This document shows positions 26,886 to 35,609 of a stretch of 36,296 bases of DNA, in pieces. Position 1 is the stretch's first letter, and every line of letters begins with the position of its first letter. Both the position numbers and the translations under genes were made by a program. The notes below the pieces were generated by a model that made no database searches, was not told the origin of the DNA, and was given only the letters and a program-made list of their open reading frames with translations. Source of the DNA: Bacteroidota bacterium (GTDB lineage: Bacteria > Bacteroidota > Rhodothermia > Rhodothermales > UBA10348); assembly GCA_022571255.1 (NCBI GenBank), contig JACZYD010000018.1:1-36296 (forward strand). The letters are read 5' to 3'.

Positions 26886-29258
26886 TCATGCCAGTCGGAC
26901 GGGCAGTTCCCGAACGGGCGAACCGGTCGCAGCCAGAATGGCGTTCGTCAGCGCCGGAGAAACCGGAGGAAGCCCGGGCTCTCCGACACCACCGGGAATC
27001 ATCTCGCTCTCTGTTAGATAAATGTGCGTTTCCGGTGTCTGCTCCATCCGAAGCAGACGATAATTGTGGAAATTACTCTGGTTGATCGAGCCGTTCGTAG
27101 CCGTTATCCGCCCGTTGAAAGCCAGAGTCAGTCCGAAAACGAGATTGCCTTCCATCTGAGCACGAACACGATCGGCATTGACATAAGTGCCGCAATCAAT
27201 TACACCATCAGCGCGAACCACGCGAACCGTGTTATTTTCGACTTTCACGCGCATTACCCAGGCCACGTATGACCCGAAACTGTAGTGAACAGCTGCGCCC
27301 ATTCCTTCGCCTGGCCCGAGCGCTTGCGAGCCCCAGCCTGATTCTCGAGCCGCACGCTCAAGCACAGCTCTGAGCCGGCCCGTGTGATACGGCGCTTCTT
27401 CAAGGTTTTCGCCGTAGGGTCCCTTCTCGGGAAACATGTCGTTCAGGCTTCGCGAGGGTCCAAGCAGCTCCAGCAGATATTCGACCTGATCCCGACCGAC
27501 GCTGTGCGCCATCTCCCCTGCAAACGCATTGATGGCGAAGCTGTGATGGATATTGCAGACCGATCGGAGCCATCCGATCCGGACATGAGCAATGGCCTCT
27601 CCATTCTCACACGACATATTCGGGATATCATACGGTACTGTGGTAAATCCGAGATTAAGCTCGCCTTCACTTGCATATTTTACGCCCGGCGCGAAGGTTG
27701 AGCTGATGGAGGGGAAGGCCGTACGGTGGAGCCAGGAAACGGCCTTTCCATCTTCGTCGAATCCAGCCTTCAGGTACTGAGCGCTCGGACTGTGGAAATA
27801 GTCGAACTGAATGCAATCCTCGCGCTTCCAGGTCACTTTTACCGGCGCTCCCACGGCTCTCGAAATCAGGGCAGCTTCACAAATGAAATCGGGTTTGGAC
27901 TTTCGACCAAATCCTCCGCCGAGCAGCGTTATATGTATGGTTACTTTCGATTCCTCTATTTCAAGCGTCTGCGCAACGGTAGCCCGCGCGCCCTGTGCAT
28001 CCTGGGTTGGCGCCCAGCATTCGCAGCTGCCGTCGTCCTTGAACCACGCTGTTGCGTTAGGAACCTCCATCGGAGTGTGTGCCAGCATGGGAACATAATA
28101 GCTCGCTTCAATGGTAGTCGCAGCCGAATCGAACGCGGCGGCCTCGTCTCCCGTCTTCCGGATTACTTTACCAGGAGCTTTCACACTGGCCTCGAGAGTC
28201 TCCCGATACGCCGCCGATTCGTAACTGGCGTTGTCTCCGAGATCCCACTCGGCAATCAGTTTTTCCCGGCCTTGAAAGGCGGCCCACGTGTTTTCTGCCA
28301 CAACAGCCAGGCCTCCGAGAGATCCGAATCCGGGAGAAGCAGAGGCAAGAGGTAAACTCACAACCTCCCTGACACCTGGTACTTTCAATGTTTCTGCGGC
28401 GTCGTAACTGATCAGGGTCCCGCCGATGGTCGGGCAGTGCTCCACCGAGGCATATAACATTCCCGGCACTTTGACATCGAGCCCGTAGACTGCTTTACCG
28501 GTAGCGATGTCTCGATTATCCGTACCTCGGATTTCTTTCCCGATATAGCGCCATTTCTCCCGCGGTTTGAACGCAGGATCTTCCGGGACCGGCTGCTCCG
28601 CCGCCATTCGAGCCAGGTCTCCGTATGCTGCCTCACGACCAGACGCCCGGTGATAAACCACGTGATTTTCCGCCTCACACTCTTCTGCCGGGACCCCCCA
28701 ATCGGCCGCTGCGGCAGAGACGAGCATTACCCTCGCCGTTGCACCGGCTTTTCGCCAGTCATCGAAAAAATTTCGAATGCTGGTCGATCCGTCGGTGTTC
28801 TGATCACCGTACATGGCATCTCCATCTGCCTGCAGTACATGAACACGTTCCAGATCGGCCTCCATTTCGTCCGCGATAAGCGGCGGTATGCTGCTTCGAA
28901 CCCCCTGCCCCATTTCCGAGCGGGAGTTGACGATAAATACGTCCCCATTTTCGTGAAGAGCAACAAATACATTAGGTCTGAATTCGGAGTCAGAGACAGC
29001 TTCTTCGCGGGTGCCTGTCTCCATAACATCCGGAGAATCTTGCGCCCGGAAACCCGTTCCAAGGCCGAGTACAAATACGCTGCCGCCCGCTAGCGCGGAC
29101 GTTTTTAGAAAACTTCTACGAGACAGGTTGAGAATGACCGTGCGCGAGTCACGTCCATTATTGCGAACGTGTGTAAAGGGATCAAATTTCGTTCCGGTCA
29201 CAGGATCAATTCCCAGGGCTTCAAGCATGAACGGAAGGCCGTTGCTGATTTTCTTCAT
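26886..29258 (-). CDS. Molybdopterin-binding subunit, xanthine dehydrogenase/aldehyde oxidoreductase family (IorB-like, Tat signal)
   Basis: Tat-like motif SRRSFLKTSALAGG; GQGVRSSIPPLIADEM; HITLLGGGFGRKSKPDF; PVKVTWKREDCIQFDYFHSPSAQYLKAGFDEDGK; C-terminal PGGVGEPGLPPVSPALTNAILAATGSPVRELPV with the conserved Glu. Confidence 0.95.
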   Translation of the reverse strand: MKKISNGLPFMLEALGIDPVTGTKFDPFTHVRNNGRDSRTVILNLSRRSFLKTSALAGGSVFVLGLGTGFRAQDSPDVMETGTREEAVSDSEFRPNVFVALHENGDVFIVNSRSEMGQGVRSSIPPLIADEMEADLERVHVLQADGDAMYGDQNTDGSTSIRNFFDDWRKAGATARVMLVSAAAADWGVPAEECEAENHVVYHRASGREAAYGDLARMAAEQPVPEDPAFKPREKWRYIGKEIRGTDNRDIATGKAVYGLDVKVPGMLYASVEHCPTIGGTLISYDAAETLKVPGVREVVSLPLASASPGFGSLGGLAVVAENTWAAFQGREKLIAEWDLGDNASYESAAYRETLEASVKAPGKVIRKTGDEAAAFDSAATTIEASYYVPMLAHTPMEVPNATAWFKDDGSCECWAPTQDAQGARATVAQTLEIEESKVTIHITLLGGGFGRKSKPDFICEAALISRAVGAPVKVTWKREDCIQFDYFHSPSAQYLKAGFDEDGKAVSWLHRTAFPSISSTFAPGVKYASEGELNLGFTTVPYDIPNMSCENGEAIAHVRIGWLRSVCNIHHSFAINAFAGEMAHSVGRDQVEYLLELLGPSRSLNDMFPEKGPYGENLEEAPYHTGRLRAVLERAARESGWGSQALGPGEGMGAAVHYSFGSYVAWVMRVKVENNTVRVVRADGVIDCGTYVNADRVRAQMEGNLVFGLTLAFNGRITATNGSINQSNFHNYRLLRMEQTPETHIYLTESEMIPGGVGEPGLPPVSPALTNAILAATGSPVRELPVRLA

Positions 29259-29261
29259 GGC

Positions 29262-29726
29262 TTAATCCTCCACCAGGCCGGCAGCCTGTTTTATGGCTTC
29301 CTTGATCCGGATATACGTTCCGCATCGACACAGATTGCGAGACATCTCTCGATCGATATCTGCATCCGTCGGATTCGGCCTCGAGCGAAGCATGGCGAAC
29401 GCGGTCAGGATCTGACCTGGCTGACAGAAGCCGCACTGTGAAACGTTCAGTTCATCCCACATCACCTGCAGCGGATGATCACCGGATTCCGAGAGTCCTT
29501 CGATGGTTGTTATGCGTTCGTCTCCGATGGAAGAAATTGACCGTTGACACGATCGGCCGGGCGAACCGTTGAGCAAGACGGTACACGAACCGCACTGTCC
29601 GATTCCACACCCATATTTGGTACCCGTGAGGCCGATCACATCTCGCAGGACCCATAAAAGGGGCATCTTCGGCTCAGCTTCCACGCTGTGTTCGACACCG
29701 TTTACGGTAAGGACGTATGTTGCCAT
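29262..29726 (-). CDS. (2Fe-2S)-binding subunit of molybdenum hydroxylase
   Basis: [32 protein letters not shown] and [18 protein letters not shown]...[15 protein letters not shown]: both [2Fe-2S] motifs. Start set at [10 protein letters not shown]. Confidence 0.96.
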   Translation of the reverse strand: MATYVLTVNGVEHSVEAEPKMPLLWVLRDVIGLTGTKYGCGIGQCGSCTVLLNGSPGRSCQRSISSIGDERITTIEGLSESGDHPLQVMWDELNVSQCGFCQPGQILTAFAMLRSRPNPTDADIDREMSRNLCRCGTYIRIKEAIKQAAGLVED

Positions 29727-29880
29727 CGTATTCTTTGTATTTGGGTCTGAGTCTCTACCAATGTAGCGGATTGGATGCATCGATTCAAGGATGTACAGGC
29801 AATCACTCAGGACTGATGCGGAAGCCAGAGCATGACTATGATTGTTCGAAAAACGATCCTGACCAAAAGAGAATAAAAAG

Positions 29881-30186
29881 GTGGGAATTGTCAGAGTCGG
29901 AATTTTTCTATCCGATGAAGTCGACGTGTTGGACTTCGCTGGACCCTACGAAGTGTTTTCCCGGACGCGTCTTGCTCCGGGAGTTGAGTCGCGTCGTTCG
30001 GATGGTTCGGCACGTTTTGAAGTTTGCACGGTGGCGACAGACCTGGAAATTGTGACGGCAACGGGCGGCTCCCGGATTCCGCCCGGAACTGACCGACAGG
30101 TACAGAATCGCATCGAGATGGGCAAGAAACCGCCTTTATTAAGAGCGATTATATTCCTATTCAAACAAATAGGATCCTGGTGTTAG
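29881..30186 (+). pseudogene. Truncated DJ-1/PfpI-family (GATase1-like) gene
   Basis: GTG start; [33 protein letters not shown]...ARFEVCTVATDLEIVTATGG matches the N-terminal part of the DJ-1/PfpI fold. The expected nucleophile-elbow region is missing; the rest (SRIPPGTDRQVQNRIEMGKKPPLLRAIIFLFKQIGSWC) is not recognisable. Confidence 0.65.
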
Positions 30187-30245
30187 AAAAAGAAGACCGA
30201 GTAAAGACAATTTCGTTCAAATCATTTCGACGAACAGTTTCGGTT

Positions 30246-30628
30246 GTGAATAGAAAACGCATTTATATCTCCATACTTCTACTGGTCGTGTGGGGTCTCC
30301 CGACGGGAAATAGTGCAAAATCTCAGACCATTATGCTGTCGATCAGTCAGCCACAGGAAAGAATGACGGCACGTCGTGGACAGATGCGTTCGTATCACTT
30401 CAGGACGCCATCGCCGCGGCCACTGCTGGCGACTGCTACGATACTGCCATGTGCGAAAGTTTCTTTACAACGCTCGAGTGCAAACTGCTTGACCGAAGAC
30501 GATTCAAGAATTCATCAGAGGCCCGGATGGCCATCTTTGAATTTATTGAAGCATGGTATAATCCAAAACGGCAGCGCTCATCACTCGATTATAAATCACC
30601 CGTAGCCTTTGAAAATAAATTCCTTTAA
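30246..30628 (+). pseudogene. Secreted beta-helix-type protein N-terminus fused to an IS3-family transposase C-terminus
   Basis: Signal peptide in phase 0 from GTG 30246 (VNRKRIYISILLLVVWGLPTGNSAKSQTI). Then phase 2: YAVDQSATGKNDGTSWTDAFVSLQDAIAAATAGD | CYDTAMCESFFTTLECKLLDRRRFKNSSEARMAIFEFIEAWYNPKRQRSSLDYKSPVAFENKFL* (stop 30626-30628). Second half is the IS3 OrfB tail containing the DDE glutamate. Confidence 0.82.
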
Positions 30629-30676
30629 ACGAACCAGAAAACCAAACCCATAACTGTCCCCTGAAACGGATCAACT
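30432..30676 (+). mobile_element. IS3-family insertion sequence remnant (3' end of orfB plus probable right end)
   Basis: CYDTAMCESFFTTLECKLLDRRRF...YNPKRQRSSLDYKSPVAFE is the IS3 OrfB C-terminal signature. The following aaaaccaaacccataactgtcccctgaaacggatcaactcc resembles IS3-type right ends. No left part in the window; exact end uncertain. Confidence 0.75.
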
Positions 30677-30722
30677 CCGCACTACACGAGCGAGGAAGCG
30701 AACACGGGAATGCGGTTTCCGA

Positions 30723-33700
30723 TTAACGAATCAGGAGCATTCGATTGGTTTTAGAATATCTGGCCGTTTTTAGCGTGTAGAAGTAGACGCCGCTGGTTAG
30801 ACCCGTAGCGTCGAAAACGAATTCGCGCAGCCCCGGAGGAAGTACTCCATCTTGAAGAATCCTGACCTCTCTTCCGAGTACATCATGAATCGTAAGAGAG
30901 ACATTTTCCCGAATCGGAAGCTCGACCCGGATGGAAGTGCTTTCGCTGAATGGATTGGGATAGTTCTGGAACAGCGTATACGACTCGGGGAGGTCAGATT
31001 CACCTTCGAATTCAAAAGCGGTATCAATGGCGGAACGGTGATAGTCTTCGACTTCCCCGTCCAATTGCAGTCCCCACGCGAATCGAACGACCTGTGATGC
31101 AATCCTCAAACGAATATATTTTATGACATCTCCCGGCTGAATCGTCCCTGGTAGCGACTGAAGAATATTTATTCCGTCGTCTACGGCTGTGGAGATCACT
31201 CGTTCTCGCTCGCCTCCCGGTACAGAGCCGTCATTCAAGACTCCGTCCTCGTTAAGGTCTATGAAAACAGAAAGATTTCCACCAATTCCGGACGCGTCCG
31301 CCACCAGAACCGTGATCTGAAAAATGCCCCCTTCCAGAACAGTGAAAGAGATTAAACCATCCTCATCATCCTCACCACCGATACTGCTGAGATTGTCGTC
31401 ATCTCCGTCGGCGAATTCGGTCGGTTGCCCATCGGGATCCGCGTCAATGCGTGCACCGAGAATGATCGATTGCGCGTGCATGACATGCGCTGCTCCCTGA
31501 ACGCTGGCGACCGTCCTGTAACAGGAAAGCGGGCCCCCAATCGGGCACGGTCCGGCGAGATCATCACGTGGATCAGGCAGGTCGCCATAGTCAAGATTAG
31601 CGCCGTTACCAAATACGAGGGGGCCCGTTGTTTTTCCGGATTCGACTATTACGTCGACCAGCGCGTTGTCTGGAACTGTAAGGAAAAAGCCCGGAGGAAT
31701 TAATTCCAGGACCTGGTAATTGCCCGGTTCGAGGTCGCTGAATCCAAATGTGCCAAAGATATCTGTGGTATTCTGAGCGATGGAAAGGTTATTCTGGAGC
31801 AGTTCGAACACTATCCCCTCCACGACATAGTCGTTATTATTGAACTCCCTGTCTTCATCCAGGTCCATGAATTTGAATCCGATGATGCCTCCCGGAGGAA
31901 GCACAAGCCCATAAGAGGCCATGAGGCCGTCGAAACCACCCGCGAGAGTGTTTTGAATCGGCATGCCTGTTATCGGTATGGCCGTATTTCGGGTTCCACC
32001 GACCACGTGCGCCTCGCTTTCATCGGCTTTAACTTGCGCCATCTCCGTATTCGCATAGGAGTCAATCAGATTGATCGCAGTGACCAAGAGAAAGAGGTCT
32101 ACGACAGGATTCCCGGTTCCAAATGTCATTCCCCAAAACTCGCTGACCTCGTCCAGTGCAGATTTCAACACAGCGAAATACACTTCTGCACGGTAGGGCC
32201 CGATCTTGCCTTTTCCTGCGCCGGCAGGTCGCAAGTCCAACGAGGTTACAAAATCGAAATCCGGTCCGCCTGCATAACTCAGATAGGCGATTTCCATGGT
32301 GGCCTTTTTACAGGCTCCGATCATTCCATCGCCGCCGCCGCCGCCGAAGTCAGGTTGGTGTGCGCCGGGTGTGGTTGGCAGACCCTCTCCGGCTGAGCCA
32401 CCGAAGTAGGCATAGAATTCGTCGACGACAAGGTGTGAGGCCGAATCGAATCCGGTACCATCGGCCGTGCAGATCCCCGCAATTGAGGGCGGGTTGACTC
32501 CATCATTGCTCAGTTTTACCACGAAAGCCGCAGAGCCTCCACCGGACGGCACGCCTGTGAAGTCTGTCGAAGCCGATCCTCCTGAGACGAACAGATCACC
32601 AGCGGCGTCAACGGAGATTCCGTTGCCAGAGTCGCTGCCGATTCCCCCTAGATATGTCGAGTATAAAACGAGGGATCCATCCCCCGAAAGTTTTGTAATG
32701 AACGCGTCCTGGTCCCCCAGCGGCGATCCGTTCAGGGCGTCTGGAGTAGTCGGGAAATCAGACGATTTACTCGAGCCAGTTATCCACACATTCCCGTCAC
32801 TGTCCAAGTCGAGATCCGAGGCAGAATCACGGGCATCGCCACCCAGATATGTTGAAAACAATAACGTCCCATCAGGCGCAAACTTGGCGACAATTGCTTC
32901 TCCATCACCATTACTCGCTGCCTGAACAGCGTTTAAAGTCGGGAAATCAGCGGAAGACGTACTTCCGACTATGTATACATTGTCAGCGTCATCGACCTGC
33001 AGACGCGAGAGTCCATCCGAGTCGCTACCACCGAAAAAAGTGGAGTAGAGAATCGTGCCTGTGGCCGGATCGATTCTGGTGATAAAAAGGTCTACAAAAC
33101 CACCCCCCAGAACAGCCTGATGGGCGTTTACCAGAGGAAAATCAGCCGAATTCGTAACACCTCCCACAAAAAAATGTCCCTCTGCGTTTGTATCCATACT
33201 GCTGATTCGGTCGAAACCTGATCCCCCCAGGTATGACGCAAATGTCAAGTCCGGATCGATTACAAGTGGAAAGTCAACGTCGTACGTGCCGACCTCGAAT
33301 CCGAGTGTTCGATCGGCGAGGAGTTTGAACGCCCCGGTCACGCTGAGCGACTCGCCACCAATCTCCTGATAAAGCACTGGCGCGGATTCTGTCAGTCGGC
33401 CAAGTGGCGTTTCAATGACCAGCACGCCATCGCGCCGAAGGTACATTGCGTCGACTCCGTCGTAAATCATCCTTATCACTCCTGGATCTGCGCCGGGCGC
33501 TAAAATAAATTCCCGTTTCAACGTGCCGGATGCACCGGTGTACACCATATCGATTCCATCGTACAGTCCTTCATATCGTATTTCTTCGAACGTTGGAACG
33601 TGAGTTTGCCATTTCGCAGGATTATTTCCGTGGTAGAAATTCGCTGTGCCGGAAAGTTGACCATGTCCCGTAAGAATACCTCCGGTTAATGCATTTTCGA

Positions 33701-34028
33701 AAGTCACAATAACTTCGTTTCGGCCTGACTCACCTGTGTCTGAGAACGAGGATCGACGGAATTCGATGCTGAGTCTTTTAAAAAGAACGGTATGACCGGC
33801 AGACGTTACCTGAAACCGAACGCTGGAATCAAGCTGGCCGTCATTTCGGATAAAACTGAGAGACGGCGATAGACGGGATCCATCCGCGTCCGATATTAAT
33901 GTCGCGAGCGCGATCGGAGTTGAAGAGGAAGTCGATGTGATCCCCATCTGTGTGTACAATAGAAGCGCAAGGAGTAGAAGGGCTATAGAAACGAACCCGA
34001 CGAGTCTGATCTGTTTGCGTCGCATCAT
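30723..34028 (-). CDS. Secreted SBBP-repeat protein with DUF7948-like N-terminus, SdrD-B-like and GEVED-like domains and T9SS type A sorting domain
   Basis: LSFIRNDGQLDSSVRFQVTSAGHTVLFKR; repeated SBBP units (ASYLGGSGFDRISSMDTNAEGHFFVGGVTNSADFP...); IGFKFMDLDEDREFNNNDYVVEGIVFELLQN; DYGDLPDPRDD...GEDDEDGL; C-terminal LFQNYPNPFSESTSIRVELP...GVYFYTLKTARYSKTNRMLLIR. Confidence 0.92.
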   Translation of the reverse strand: MMRRKQIRLVGFVSIALLLLALLLYTQMGITSTSSSTPIALATLISDADGSRLSPSLSFIRNDGQLDSSVRFQVTSAGHTVLFKRLSIEFRRSSFSDTGESGRNEVIVTFENALTGGILTGHGQLSGTANFYHGNNPAKWQTHVPTFEEIRYEGLYDGIDMVYTGASGTLKREFILAPGADPGVIRMIYDGVDAMYLRRDGVLVIETPLGRLTESAPVLYQEIGGESLSVTGAFKLLADRTLGFEVGTYDVDFPLVIDPDLTFASYLGGSGFDRISSMDTNAEGHFFVGGVTNSADFPLVNAHQAVLGGGFVDLFITRIDPATGTILYSTFFGGSDSDGLSRLQVDDADNVYIVGSTSSADFPTLNAVQAASNGDGEAIVAKFAPDGTLLFSTYLGGDARDSASDLDLDSDGNVWITGSSKSSDFPTTPDALNGSPLGDQDAFITKLSGDGSLVLYSTYLGGIGSDSGNGISVDAAGDLFVSGGSASTDFTGVPSGGGSAAFVVKLSNDGVNPPSIAGICTADGTGFDSASHLVVDEFYAYFGGSAGEGLPTTPGAHQPDFGGGGGDGMIGACKKATMEIAYLSYAGGPDFDFVTSLDLRPAGAGKGKIGPYRAEVYFAVLKSALDEVSEFWGMTFGTGNPVVDLFLLVTAINLIDSYANTEMAQVKADESEAHVVGGTRNTAIPITGMPIQNTLAGGFDGLMASYGLVLPPGGIIGFKFMDLDEDREFNNNDYVVEGIVFELLQNNLSIAQNTTDIFGTFGFSDLEPGNYQVLELIPPGFFLTVPDNALVDVIVESGKTTGPLVFGNGANLDYGDLPDPRDDLAGPCPIGGPLSCYRTVASVQGAAHVMHAQSIILGARIDADPDGQPTEFADGDDDNLSSIGGEDDEDGLISFTVLEGGIFQITVLVADASGIGGNLSVFIDLNEDGVLNDGSVPGGERERVISTAVDDGINILQSLPGTIQPGDVIKYIRLRIASQVVRFAWGLQLDGEVEDYHRSAIDTAFEFEGESDLPESYTLFQNYPNPFSESTSIRVELPIRENVSLTIHDVLGREVRILQDGVLPPGLREFVFDATGLTSGVYFYTLKTARYSKTNRMLLIR

Positions 34029-34419
34029 TGACCTCTTTGAATTGACCGCCGCACTCCGGTAGCCATGGAATGCTCGGAATGGTGGGAATGAGAGCTATGA
34101 TTGTGCGTGATAGCTCATCGATCGCTCCAATAAAGACGTTATCGGGCAGAATCGCAAGAATGGGACTGCGGCGAACGCATAAAAGTGCGAATCGACTCGG
34201 CCCAGCACCGCCGCTTCCGTTGTAATTCCGGGCCGCAAAAGAATCTGAGCGAGTACTCGGTTTGCGAGGCGTCTGCACGCAGAACCAGGCAGAGGAATGC
34301 GTGGACATCCCGTATAGCCTCGTTAATATTCTTACCGAACGCTCTCATTTCCGTATTGACTTTCGCAATGTACAACGATTTCTATGGCGTCTGCCGCGGG
34401 CAGTGAATCGCCCGCGCTC

Positions 34420-34503
34420 CACTCGTGTAGGGGTCGTTTTAGTTGCTCAATACGCCATTCTTTTACCCGTCTCTGCAGCGTGCGCAGTTCCGTTGGATGA
34501 ATA
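34420..34503 (-). mobile_element. IS21-type IstA transposase fragment
   Basis: Minus reading NIHPTELRTLQRRVKEWRIEQLKRPLHE resembles the conserved IstA segment (QLRTLQRRVxxWR). A stop codon lies just upstream and no coherent transposase follows. Confidence 0.6.
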
Positions 34504-34733
34504 TTTTAAAGGGTATGCGGTTTGCAGCTGCTATAGTGTCGTGCAATAGGGCGATTCCCTTACCAGGACCAGTTAACACTAATTAGTCAAAGAGGATTTG
34601 ATTCGGGCTTTGGCTTTGAGCGGTGAATATTTTGCTCGCCAAGTCTTTCCACAGCGTTGGGTTTATTCTCGCTTTCGCCATAAATGGGATTGAGCCTCGC
34701 TTCACTTGGTTTTAGCCCTGAACGGGAGCCACA

Positions 34734-34778
34734 AAAAAGAAAGCCCTCATGCTTAAGATGTTCGCATGGAGGCTCGCC
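34734..34778 (-). terminator. Probable intrinsic terminator downstream of tRNA-Ser(CGA)
   Basis: Minus strand AGCCTCCATGC - loop - GCATGAGGGCT followed by TTCTTTTTT. Confidence 0.55.
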
Positions 34779-34831
34779 TGTCGATTTCTTTCGGAAACAA
34801 GCTTCCTCCGAATTGCGCCAGTCGCGCCCGC

Positions 34832-34858
34832 AAGCCTCGCTTTGCGGGGCTTGCTTTT
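34832..34858 (+). terminator. Strong hairpin with T-run pointing to the + strand
   Basis: GCAAGCCTCGC TTT GCGGGGCTTGC TTTTTT. Confidence 0.6.
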
Positions 34859-34863
34859 TTGTG

Positions 34864-34950
34864 CGGAGGAGGAGGGATTCGAACCCTCGATACCCGTACA
34901 GGTATACTGGTTTTCGAGACCAGCGCATTCAACCACTCTGCCACCCCTCC
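34864..34950 (-). tRNA. tRNA-Ser (anticodon CGA)
   Basis: Minus: GGAGGGGTGGCAGAGTGGTTGAATGCGCTGGTCTCGAAAACCAGTATACCTGTACGGGTATCGAGGGTTCGAATCCCTCCTCCTCC G. Class II, acceptor GGAGGGG/CTCCTCC, anticodon loop CTCGAAA. Confidence 0.95.
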
Positions 34951-35345
34951 AATGTGCCTAAATGGCCTGAATAAGCTGTTTTTCGCTTCTCAGTACAACC
35001 AGCAATAAATGCTGGCCTGCAATAGGCCTGCAGTCACGACACCCAAACCCCTGGATTAAAGGGAATTTTATGTTCAGTGAAGGTGCAATTTACCACCTAC
35101 AGGAAAGCTAATCCGAGAAGAGATCGTCAAAATTATTTCTCTCCACTTGTTTCCGGATTTTCAGGTTTTGAATACTCGAATAACGCAGGGAGACGCCCTA
35201 AAATCTTGATGCTTGTTCTTGCGCCGCCGAGAGGTTTCAGAGCGGAATCTGCTTGATCTTCTTGACGCGGCCTTTCTTCATTTTGCCTGGAAGTTCTTTG
35301 TCAACTTGTCAGGAATGTACTGCGCCGGATGTGATCTCAGGTGGA

Positions 35346-35416
35346 AACCCTCGGTACCCTGTAACAGGTACGCTGGTTTAGCAAACCAGTGGTTTCAGCC
35401 ACTCACCCACCTCTCC
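35346..35416 (-). pseudogene. Truncated tRNA-Ser (anticodon GCT) gene lacking the 3' T-arm and acceptor 3' strand
   Basis: Minus: GGAGAGGTGGGTGAGTGGCTGAAACCACTGGTTTGCTAAACCAGCGTACCTGTTACAGGGTACCGAGGGTT, then TCCACCTGAGATCAC instead of CGAATCCCTC...CCTCTCC. Confidence 0.8.
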
Positions 35417-35609
35417 GTATGCGTTTCTGACGCGCATAAGGCGATTTTGTGCCTTCTGGCATTTATGCCAATTCCGCATACGTGCACTATCCGTGCAGTT
35501 GAGACCACGAATACCAGATCACCGGTGGTGATTGAGTACTGCGCCCCGCGAGCTTTGGGCCGGGAGCACATGGTCATTGCAGGCGCCAAAGTTACGGAGA
35601 TTCGCGGCA

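Noticed and set aside
27726-28355. 209-aa plus-strand ORF
   Set aside because: Antisense to the molybdopterin subunit; no domain.
30180-30605. 141-aa ORF as an intact protein
   Set aside because: Only its N-terminus (signal peptide) is meaningful. The rest is out of frame with the beta-helix/IS3 coding sequence.
34587-34974. Several overlapping ORFs on both strands (for example MAEWLNALVSKTSIPVRVSRVRIPPPP)
   Set aside because: Artefacts of the tRNA-Ser(CGA) gene and its trailer.
35200-35345. Minus-strand segment reading QVDKELPGKMKKGRVKKIKQIPL* just downstream of the truncated tRNA-Ser
   Set aside because: Looks like a possible protein C-terminus, but it is too short, follows an in-frame TGA and was not recognised as any family.
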